64,000 bases of DNA from Taudactylus pleione (Eukaryota; Chordata; Amphibia; Anura; Myobatrachidae), in NCBI GenBank assembly GCA_031769625.1, contig JAUIMM010000040.1, forward strand, positions 12,716,501 through 12,780,500, in the 5' to 3' direction. Positions within the stretch are counted from its first letter, which is position 1, and each line of letters starts with the position of its first letter. Made by a program: the position numbers and the translations under genes. Shown here one piece after another: positions 33,631 through 42,852 of the stretch. The notes under the pieces are model-generated. The model made no database searches, was not told the DNA's origin, and was given only the letters and a program-made list of their open reading frames with translations.

Positions 33631-34376
33631 ATCACCAGCCATCTTGAACATGTGCTCCCAGCAGACATTGATATCTCTCTCATTGTATTTTGATGTGTCT
33701 CTTTTTCTCTCTCTTTCTCTCTCTCTCAGTCTCATATTGCTCATTGTATTTTGATCTTTAATAACCGTTTCATGTATTTTAACTGTACCTTATGACCCAA
33801 TGTTTGTACAATTTATTTGAGCTCATTATTAGATCATAGCGTTGTAACATCTGTACTTTTACCTGAATAATAATCTTTAGCGCTTTGGACCGCTATTCAA
33901 CTGTCTCAGTATTCCATTAATGGTATAATCAAACACAGCACTAATTAGCGACATCTTGTGGTTTCAGAAGGTATAGGCAGGTTTTGTCTTAGAGGTTCTA
34001 GGCAGGTGAATCTTAGAGGTTTATAGGCAGGAATGTATTAAAAGGTTTATTAACAAATTCAACAAGGGTGACAGGAGATTGCTACTATTTCAGGGAGTCT
34101 CCCTGACAATGAGGTAGAGTTGGCAAGTATGCCCGATGGTCGCGTTCCCGATGGTTGCGATGGTCTTGACCATCGCGACCATGTTCCTGGCCACTCACTA
34201 TAGCTGTGGGTGGTCACCCACAGCTATGCGAGCGGCCAGGAGGCCGTTCTAAAAAAAAATAGCCTGGCCCTGATTAAGAACGAGCGCACTGTCAGAGCGA
34301 CCGGCTCTGAATCAGGGCCTATGTTCTTTAGACTTCTTTCCCTTTCCTACCTGCATTTTCCTCCTGTTCACTCTTA

Positions 34377-35240
34377 GGGCCGTATACAATTAGTTTTGCG
34401 TCCACGGAAAAGTTTTGCCTGCCCGACTTTATGCAGGCATGTTTTGGAGGCGGAAACTTATCGTGCGCGGGACGTTATTCGCCATATTCAGTTCCAAACC
34501 ACGCAAAAACGGCAAGCGGCGAAGTCTGAACAGGCGGAAAGTGCTGTCAGAATTGGGGAAATCAGCCTGAACCCCCAAAAAGATGCACTAACATTGGGGA
34601 TCAATGTAGATGTGTCCAAATAACCATAATAAACTTTTTGGGGCACTTAAGTTGTTTCAATAGCTTCTTATTAGTGTCTTTGAACAAGTGGTGAAGAATG
34701 GCATTAAGCAGTATTTTTTGGTGAAAATAAGTAGTCCAGTCAAATTCGGGGTACTTGAAAATGGGTACAAGCATGTTTTTATGTCTCTAAAGTGAACTTT
34801 TAAAAAAACGTGAAAATCCACCCTCATACATGCACCTGCAATCCCCAAAACACTTGGCCCCTCCTTACAGCACCCCAAGAAATCTATTTCGCTAGTTTTT
34901 GTGCTTGTCCCCACACTTTTTACTTTTTCGCCTCCAAAATTAAAGTACTTTTTTGGGGTGTTCTTAATTTTTTTCCCAGGATTTTTTGACACAGTTGTCC
35001 TTTGGGGGGCTGTACCAAGGGTTCTGGGTAGTTTCCCCACCTTTGCACCCCAAAATAAAAATGTTGAACTTCTTTTCACCTGCTATTCTTAGGCAAATCT
35101 TTTTCGCCTATTATATTGCATTGACTTTCCTCGTAGGCGAAAAACGGCTGGAATTGAACAAGTTCCGACCATGCGAAAAGCCCCGATCCGTGATACTTTT
35201 CCGCAGAAAACGGCTTTTCGCTTCTAATTGAATAAGGCCC
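34377..35240. mobile_element. GGGCC-ended element, TTA duplication
   Basis: 864 bp from GGGCCGTATACAATTAG to CTAATTGAATAAGGCCC, flanked by TTA (34374-34376, 35241-35243). It has inner AAAGTTTTGC-like and GGAAAAGTTTTGCC / CGGCTTTTCGC words. It starts 58 bp after the nested complex ends. Non-coding. Confidence 0.75.
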
Positions 35241-35245
35241 TTAGT

Positions 35246-35417
35246 GGTATATTTACTAAAGTGCGGGTTTTTAGAAGTGGAGATGTTGCCCATAGCAACC
35301 AATCAGATTCTAGCTGTTATCTTCTAGAAAGTGCAGCATAAATTCTAAGTAGAATCTGATTGGTTGCTATGGGCAACATCTCCACTTCTAAAAACCCACA
35401 CTTTAGTAAGTATTCCC
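35246..35417. mobile_element. palindromic MITE, family M1 copy 3
   Basis: GGTATATTTACTAAAGTGCG is inverted as CACACTTTAGTAAGTATTCCC. GTTGCCCATAGCAACCAATC and its inverse are highly conserved. It begins only 6 bp after the element ending at 35240. Confidence 0.88.
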
Positions 35418-35753
35418 CTTATCCTCCTATCTACACATTGCTCTCTCTCCTGTTCCCGATTACCCTCCTATCTCCCCATTCCTCTCTCTCCTGTTCACTT
35501 TTAATCACCTATCTACACATTTCTCTCTCTCCTGTTACCGATTACCCTTTTTTTTGCCCATTCCTCTGTCTCCTTTTCACTTTTACCCTCCTATCTCCCC
35601 ATTCCTCTCTCTCCTGTTCACTTTTAATCACCTATCTACACATTTCTCTCTCTCTCCTGTTACCGATTACCCTTTTTTCTGCCCATTCCTCTCTCTCCTT
35701 GTTACTTTTACCCTCCTATCTACCCATTCCTCTCTCTCCTGTTCCCTATTACC

Positions 35754-36828
35754 TGTAAGGTTGCGGCCTAGGATTTGCCGTTACTCAGCTCAGCGTCGGC
35801 TTCCCCTGACCTCTTGAGCGGTCAGACCCCAGGTGCAGCGGTGAGTGACACGCTGAGGATTATACCTGGGGTCTGCTAGGACATCCATGTGCTCGCTCCG
35901 TGTTTTGGTTCATGCGATTACCGTCATGGGCGCAGCCATGACAGTCTACATAACCTGATTGCCCATTTCCAACGGTAGCATTGGTTGCTGTCAGCTGACA
36001 CTATTCTCCATTGGACTGCTACCTTAGGGTATTTAGCCGGGCTCCAGACAACAGGAAGTTGCCTGTACAACGTTGTTACTTCCAGTGTATACTAGCTGTT
36101 GCAGCATTCCAGTTTCCAAGCTCCTTTTTTCCAGTGATACTCTCCTAGTGTGTACTCAGTACGTCATCTGAGTACTATCTCCGAAGTGTCATCATCCTGT
36201 GCTAGTTCTGCGTCTGGAACCACAGCGTGTCTACTTAGTACGTCATCCAAGTACAAACTCCTAGTGCCATTCTCATGTGCCAGTTCTGCGTCTGAAGCTA
36301 CAGCGTGTGTACTTAGTACGTCATCCAAGTACAAACTCCTAGTGCCATTCTCCTGTGCCAGTTCTGCGTCTGAAGCCACAGTGTGTGTACTTATTATGTC
36401 ATCCAAGTACAAACTCCTGGTGCCATTCTGTGTCAGCCCTGCATCTGGATCAACAGGGTGTGTAGCCAGTACATCACCCAAGTGCAAAACTTCCAGTATC
36501 ATTCTCCTGTGCTTTCCCCATGATAGTGTTCTTCCATTTCCCACTTGTGCCGGATACCTGACCAAAGGGCCGCAACCTGCTTGCTGGGTGCAGCTTAAGC
36601 CCAAATCCCGCTTGGAGGGGTCACTGGTGAACACCTCCCAGTAAGTTAGACTCCTAACTTTAGACACCTCCCAGTAAGTTAGACTGCTTTTGGTCAGGTC
36701 TAGCCAACATCCGGTACTTGTGGATGAGGAAGGCATATATCCAGGCCCCTCGCCTCAGATTCCTTTCTCAACCTGGGTCCACGTCTTCTAATCCCTCTAT
36801 AGGGGACCACCATAGCACGAATGGGACA
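35754..36828. mobile_element. probable solo LTR, 1,075 bp
   Basis: Begins TGTAAGGTTGCGG and ends AATGGGACA (TG...CA). It interrupts the 41-bp array with TTACC on the left and CTACC on the right, a 4/5 match for a 5-bp duplication. It contains a 78-bp tandem repeat (36150-36515). No internal retroviral genes are adjacent. Confidence 0.55.
36150..36515. repeat. 78-bp tandem repeat, about 4.5 units
   Basis: CAGCGTGT-type starts lie at 36223, 36301, 36379 and 36454, with a partial earlier unit. Each contains TTAGTACGTCATCCAAGTAC and CCAGTTCTGCGTCTGAAGC. As 78 is divisible by three, both strands stay open (164 and 190 residues) with 26-residue periodicity. I do not consider either a gene. Confidence 0.88.
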
Positions 36829-37530
36829 CTACCTTCCTATCGACCCATTCCTCTCTCTCCTGTTCCCAATTACCCTCCTATCTACCAATTCCTCTCTCTC
36901 ATGTTCAATTTTACCCTATCTACCAATTCCTTTCTCTCCTGTTCCTGATTATCCTCTTATCTACCCATCCCTCTCTCTCCTGTTCCTGATTATCCTCCTA
37001 TCTACCCATCCCTCTCTTTCCTGTTCCTGATTATCCTCTTATCTACCCATCCCTCTCTCTCTCCTGTTCCTGATTATCCTCTTATCTACCCATCCCTCTC
37101 TCTCTCCTGTTCCTGATTATCCTCTTATCTACCCATTCCTCTCTCTCCTGTTACTGATTATCCTCTTATCTACCCATCCCTCTCTCTCTCCTGTTCCTGA
37201 TTATCCTCTTATCTACCCATTCCTCTCTCTCTTGTTCCTGATTATCCTCTTATCTACCCATCCCTCTCTCTCCTGTTCCTGATTATCCTCTTATCTACCC
37301 ATCCCTCTCTTTCCCCTGTTCCTGATTATCCTCTTATCTACCCATCCCTCTCTCTCCTGTTCCTGATTATCCTCCTATCTACACATCCCTCTCACTCTCC
37401 TGTTCCTCATTATCCTTTTATCTACCCATTCCTCTCTCTCCTGTTCCCAATTACCCTATCTACCCATTCCTCTCTCTCCTGTTTCCAATTACCCTATCTA
37501 CCCATTCCAATCTCTCCTTCTTCTAGATTA

Positions 37531-40500
37531 CCCTCTCTTCTTTCTCTCCCTTTCCATTCTGTTCTTCTCCTTTCATCTTCTTTTCCTCCCATCTCAGTGA
37601 TTCTTCTATCTCTCTTCATGTGAATCTCTCCTCTCTGGCTACCCTCCCTTTGCTCACACTCACATCCCTGTCACTCATTTTACCTCTCACCCTGTACTAC
37701 TTGCTCTTTCCATCTCCCTCACCAGCCCCCATGCTTACCCACATCTCTGCACAGTGCAACATACACATTTTCTTATTTGCATTATTACCTCAATATCCAA
37801 GTTGTTCCATTTTTTTTAATGGGTGAAAGCTGTTTTTCCTCATCTTTTGAGCTCTCCAACTTTAGCTTTCCCACATTAGTCATCCCAATCATTTATTTTG
37901 TGTTTGCACCAATACACTTCAACCCCCATGTAAATGTTTATGCCCTTTTCTCCCCACTCAGCCCCCTCCCTTCCACACGACAGCCCCAATGCCCTTCTTC
38001 TTCATGCAGCTGCTCTCCCTCCTACACAATTTCCTTGTACCACTTCCCAGCACTTTGCTCACTTTAAAAACCCCCACACTATGCCCCCTTGTACACCTCC
38101 ACCCCATGTAGATCACTTCATGGTGTCCTATGCAGACTTCTTCCTGCCCTACTTGCCCATGTCCCCTCCTTCAGTTTGCATCTCCCTATCTGTTCTGTCT
38201 CACCAATATGTTATCCGCACTTGATCTACTTACCCTAATTGCCCTCTTCCAAATCAAATTATCTCCTTTTACTTTGAACATATTTAATTTTGCAGCACTT
38301 TCCTCATTTCATTATCTATTTCCCAATTCATTTTTTCCCTATACAAGTACATCCTCTCCTGCCCCATTCCTCCTGTTCTCCTGCCCCATCTCCCCCTATC
38401 TTCTCTTGGGCTCCTGTCCTCTCCTCCAAGATGCTGGCTCTTTCCAGTTCAGTTGCTGACCCTTCCTCTCCCTGGCTCCCCCTAGCTCACATATCCCATG
38501 TAATTAATCTCACAGTTTACTGCCATAAATGACTCCAGCACCATGTACATTGATAATTGGAATCAGTGCTCTGTACTGCCACCCCGCAGTGCCTCCCCTC
38601 TTGCCTTGCTCTGCTCTTCCTGATCTCTGCCCTGCTCTCTGGGGGTGCTTTCCTCATATGTCTTCTCCCCCAGGATCTCCTCCCCGCTCTCCCAATCTCC
38701 AGTACCTGAGGAGGAGCAAGATGACTCTATGATCGGCACGATGGCACCTGCTTGAAGCTTGTGCTGTCCAGCCTCGGGCTCTGACTCGCTCGCAAGACAA
38801 TGGCAGCCGGCCTTCATGTCATGATGTGAGATCGTCTGCGGGCCGCTCTGCTCGTTATATGACAGGCGCCGGCGGGCTGCCTGTCAACCAAGTTCTGGGG
38901 GAGGGGCCACCCCATGTTGGCCGCAGCTTGTCTCTGGTATGTCAGGTCAGGTCAGCTGCAAGGCAGCCCCACTGGTATCGGCCCACCGGGAAGTTTCCCG
39001 GTGAATTCAATGGGCAATCCACCCCTGGCCCTGTTCCCTACAATTGGAGAGGCATTATGGCAAAGAGAAGAGGCAAGCAAACTCAGGCCAGGTAGAGTAA
39101 GATTGAGGTACACACAGTGGCAATAAAAGTTACATTTTATTTGTTGCTTATGTTTTGAGCATCATGATATGACAGCAACTCTTTTCTCCTACCTTTGTTT
39201 GCTCTATGTAAAGTCCCTTAAAACTGTAGACATTATACAATAGTATATGACTATTTGAAATAGAAATATAAATCTAATGTCAAAACTACAGTTCATGGCC
39301 CCAAAACTGATTCCAAGTAACAAAAGGCCACTGCGATCTCCTTCGCAGCACGAGAGCTCACTGCATGTTAGGAGAGCCACAGTGTTTGAGGCTGGTCACA
39401 CCTGACTTACATGCAGTGTGGCTGGCTCATCTACATCGATGTTACCAATGTTTACGCTAAAGTGAGCCTCTCTCTCAGCAGTATTCCAGCCAGCATGGTG
39501 CTATAGCCCCCCACCCCAATCGACATACTGCAGAGTTTGAGGGGTAGTGCGGGGGCATGGTAGGCCACTGTTCCTGGAAATGTAGAGACTTTTTTTTTAC
39601 TTAGAGTATAATTGAGTGTTGTGCTTTAGGACAGATATTTGTAAATGATGGTTATCTTTTGTCCCGCTCTTCACAGTGAAACTACTGCGTCTTCTCTCGT
39701 CCAGTTATTTGTCTGCCTGCTGTGTCAATTTTTCTGTCAGTATCTCATGCATCAGTCCCGATCTTTCTGTGTTTCTATCAAGGCACTTTTTCATATTTAC
39801 ACCTACTCACTGGTGAGAATACGATAGTGAAATTTGCATGCCTGTCTCTAATCCTGCACCCTAGATCTAGTCATACATTTCTAATTGGCCACTGAAAGTT
39901 TTCTCTTGGCAGTCACTGTAATGTAAGTTATATTAAAAATAAAGAGACTCTCTATATTCTATGATCCTTCACTAACTTCCAACAACCCAACTTCCACAAC
40001 AGACACTGACATGAAGGAGAACAGCCAGCAGCTTCTTACATGTGAAACGGCTTCTGCTCCTTCATGTCAGTGTAGTCTTGGAGTGTGGCCCTTGGCTATC
40101 ACACAGACATGCACAGGGCCATCCTAACATATAAGCACACTGGGCAGTTGCCCAGGGCCTCATTATTCTAGGGGTCTTTGAGCAGGGGTGGGCTGGGCTG
40201 GTGGGCATCTACATGGAGTGTGCGACCGCTCGCTCCATGCATAGGGAGGCAGGCAGAGAAAGAAGCTCCCTGGCCACTCTGATTAGGGGGAGGCATTGCC
40301 CCCCTCTCTTAGGGGAATCCCCATACTTTAATCATAGCTGCAGTGGGAGAGGAAGGTGAAGCCTACAATCCTCACTTTATATTATGTTTTGTTTATGTTT
40401 AAAAATGTATTTTGTTAAATGTACAAATAAATCTAAAGGTTTAATTTTGTTGACCATGTACACATTTTTATTCCCATGAATGGGTGGGTAGGGGCCCCAG

Positions 40501-40700
40501 CCAATTGCTTTGCCCAGGACCTACAATGCTCTTTAGATGGCGAGTTGGGAGGGTGGTCTCCTTCTGTCCCTAGTAGCCAATGAGAGCTCTGAGGGGGCTA
40601 TTGTATCCCTTCAGCTCAAGTGAGCAGCTAATGTGCAGACATCAAAGGAGATTATATTATGGATTCCTTTGTGTAAATAACCTCGGAAATGATCAAAACT
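37531..40700. other. no gene seen; CT-rich then unassigned intronic DNA
   Basis: 37531-38480 remains pyrimidine-rich without clear periodicity. 38530-39100 is GC-richer. 39100-40700 is unassigned, with a CAGGGCCATCCTAACATA...GCCCAGGGCC repeat-like stretch near 40118-40170. No exon, RNA gene or clear transposon end was identified. Confidence 0.5.
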
Positions 40701-40704
40701 AGAT

Positions 40705-41085
40705 ATGTGCGAAATCCCCCATGATTTGGTTTTGGTTCTAAATCTTCATTGTGCTTTTGGTGTTGACAAAACCACCCTCAAGTGTCTTGGTTCAGTTTTG
40801 ATTCTTATTCCTATAGTATTATTAACATCAATAACATTAATTTCCAGTCAATTTTAACCACCTCACAGCACCTGAAATCACGAGGGGGGAACTTAAATGC
40901 ATTCTAAAATATGTGAGATACGGTTTTAATACCAGAGTTCTAAACTTGGAGGGAAGACCAGTCCGGGCACTGTTCTACTCTGAACTTCAAAGTGATCTGA
41001 GCTCGGACTCGGTTCTACTTGGAACCCTCAAAGTTCATATATGTTCGGGTTTCAGCAAAACCAAACTGCTCATCTCTAGCAAAAA
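40705..41085. repeat. AACCAAAAC-rich interspersed repeat, copy 3 (inverted)
   Basis: GGTTTTGGTTCTAAATC, GACAAAACCACCCTCAAGTG and TTGGTTCAGTTTTG are reverse complements of words in 12400-12490. It ends near GAGCAGTTTGG about 60-70 bp before the ASB15 initiator exon's donor side. Confidence 0.6.
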
Positions 41086-41150
41086 GACACAAACTCTGAT
41101 CAAGCATTCTTTTGGATAAGTGTATAGAAATCCTGTGTTTTTTTTCTTAC

Positions 41151-41248
41151 CTATCTTGACTAATAGGAGGCATAATGGCTTGCAAAGATTCTTGTATACC
41201 AAATTGGATCTCAAAACTATTTAGTTGGTCTTCTTCAGTTTCCTCCAT
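41151..41248 (-). CDS. ASB15: ASB15 initiator exon
   Basis: On the minus strand a TACCTTTTTTAG acceptor (exon start 41267) precedes a short leader and an ATG at 41248. The exon encodes MEETEEDQLNSFEIQFGIQE then SLQAIMPPISQDR, ending AG|GTAAGA. Human ASB15 begins with a similar acidic stretch followed by a YDIQLSIQESIEA-like helix, which resembles a ubiquitin-interacting motif. The split AG|G arginine joins FVPTS of the 53-bp exon, as ERFVP does in human. The start is chosen because it is the only ATG between the acceptor and the conserved helix. Confidence 0.9.
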
Positions 41249-41267
41249 TTTTTGGAAATGTAATGAT
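41249..41267 (-). other. ASB15: ASB15 5' untranslated part of the initiator exon
   Basis: The 19 bases between a pyrimidine-rich acceptor and the ATG. The acceptor implies at least one more upstream non-coding exon, not located. Confidence 0.6.
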
Positions 41268-41684
41268 CTAAAAAAGGTATATAAAGTAATACATAAAATA
41301 TATAAAATTGCCACGAAAGTATTTTGTTAGACAAAAGGCAAAACCCCCAACATCTTGGAAGGTGTTATCCATAATAAGCACATGATTACAACCAAAGAGA
41401 CTATGAGCCTGATTCAGCGCTGCACACAATCTGCACACAAGGCCGATGTTCATGTAGTTGAGCAATTTTCTTGCAATTGTGCATGTGCAAACATTTCTAA
41501 AATCCTCTAGGACATTCAGTGAGCAGATCATGGTTGTGTCGCTGCTGTATCAATGCAAGCAGCTACGTTCCTAGATGCATTGTAAATCTTAATTTGAGTG
41601 ATCGGTGACAATGATAGGGGTATGTGTAGGTATGTGAGCAGGTCAGCATGGCATTTGTTGTGACATATGGTCATAGTTGCATGT

Positions 41685-42005
41685 TGATGTCTGAGTGGTT
41701 TGTGGAGGCATGTGCTGTGATCTGAGTGGGGTGTTCATGGACATATGTGGGCAGGCCTTACTGGAATGTGGGGTGGTCTCACCGGCATGTTGAGTAGTCC
41801 GATTGACATATGGAGGCAATTTGGGTGGTTTCACTGACATGTGGGATGGTCTGATTGGCATGCGGAGGCATGTAGGGAGGTTTGAGTGGTATGTGGAGTC
41901 ACGTGGGGAGGTTTGAGTGGCATCTGGAGGTCCATGGTGTAATCTGATTGGCATGTGGAGGCACATGGGATGGTTTGAGTGGCATGTAGAGGCATGTGAG
42001 GTGTT
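41685..42005. repeat. diverged minisatellite, about 31-33-bp period
   Basis: Words GGTTTGAGTGGCATGTGGAG and GGTCTGATTGGCATGCGGAG alternate at intervals of about 31-33 bp through the block, with many substitutions. Confidence 0.7.
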
Positions 42006-42796
42006 CTAAGGGGATCGGTATGAAATACAGATGCCGCAAGCCCGGCACCAGTGAAAATCACGACTGCACTAAAGGTAAGTGATTTCCTAATGCAACTTAT
42101 AGATTTAACTGACAGCAAGCAAATCCAAAACTACTGGAGCAATTCAATATAGGGACCCCTATCACTGCTGACTCCATCGCTATTAGTAGCAGCGGAATTT
42201 TACATTACCAGGTTTGACCTGGCAGAATTACTTTGCATGCTGAATTGTGTTCACTAATGCATAGGGCCGGAGGATCTAAACGGATACCTCTTCACAACCC
42301 GGTCCTTGTTCCCGTAGGTAGGAACGAGGCTCCAGGAATTAATGGAATATGACAATGGCATCAGTTCCAGCAATCAAGCTCCGGGGGTCTAAAAACTTTG
42401 TTTACATAGCTCGATAATCAGTCCGCTACTTCATTCCTATAAAAGTAAGGAGAAAATTATCTTTTTACTTACGTTTAAGGAATGATTAATAGACCTTTTA
42501 TAAAAATAACTATCTGTGGTTACCAAATAGCACACATTCATCCTGCCTAACCTTGTGTTAGATTATCTAATGCTGCCGATAGCCACAATACAGGTCTCTA
42601 AGTGGGTATATTGAGTATGCTATGTGAGTCTCCCATAGATATTAGGGCTGACTTTGTATGCTTTGTTTTTGTGGAACTATTGCCTGTCTGTATGGATCAG
42701 TAGTAGATATGGGTCTGTATAAGCTTGTCCCCATGCATCTGTACTCAGTATATCATTAATAGCTATGCATTATACAAATACTGTATATCACAGACT

Positions 42797-42799
<3 letters not shown>

Positions 42800-42839
<40 letters not shown>

Positions 42840-42852
42840 CACACACACACAT
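42800..42852. repeat. (TA)n(CA)n microsatellite
   Basis: A CATATATATA run of about 15 dinucleotides passes into ACACATACACACACACAC. Confidence 0.95.

Larger units (their letters stand above)
30346..34131. mobile_element. hAT-like insertion, 3,786 bp, 8-bp duplication
   Basis: Termini CATACTTGCC and GGCAAGTATG are perfect inverted repeats. CCCGATGG occurs immediately on both sides (30338-30345, 34132-34139). An 8-bp duplication points to hAT. Subterminal CAGGGAG words occur at both ends. No transposase is seen, so it is non-autonomous or deleted. It carries a GGGCC element, two microsatellites, a 25-bp triplicate (32828-32910) and a perfect 12-bp hairpin (32197-32230). 31680-33560 shows no gene. 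Confidence 0.9.
29961..34319. mobile_element. GGGCC-family element interrupted by a 3.8-kb insertion
   Basis: The outer element starts GGGCCTGATTCAGACCCGG and ends CCGGCTCTGAATCAGGGCC, flanked by TAT at 29958-29960 and 34320-34322. Without the insertion at 30346-34131 and one 8-bp duplication it would be 565 bp. The parts rejoin in the conserved GATGGTCGCGATGGTCTTGA block seen in the copy at 23968. Confidence 0.9.
35418..37530. repeat. pyrimidine-rich 41-bp tandem array split by an insertion
   Basis: Units of about 41 bp (range 37-43) contain TATCTACCCATTCCTCTCTC and CTCCTGTTCCTGATTA. Blocks are 35418-35753 and 36834-37530, and the gap is the probable LTR at 35754-36828. Unit length varies mainly by CT dinucleotides. 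Proline/serine/leucine-rich frames here are repeat artefacts. Confidence 0.9.
20136..41150 (-). other. 21-kb ASB15 intron, mostly transposons
   Basis: Between the initiator exon and the 53-bp exon. I see no further ASB15 exon and none is needed, since the AG|G codon joins them directly. Contents in order: GGGC-ended palindromic elements (20345-20656, 20775-21063), the Tc1 element, TAA-flanked MITE, GGGCC element (26309), solo LTR (27444), nested complex (29961-34319), GGGCC element (34377), M1 MITE, pyrimidine-rich array with a solo LTR. 37530-40700 is CT-rich then unassigned; 38530-39100 is more GC-rich without a convincing gene. Confidence 0.75.

Noticed and set aside
33459..33744. Frames rich in VCVCVC or HTHTHT
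   Set aside because: Direct translations of the CA microsatellite.
35360..37030. Leucine/serine/proline-rich frames
   Set aside because: They follow the 41-bp pyrimidine repeat and drift in frame with it.
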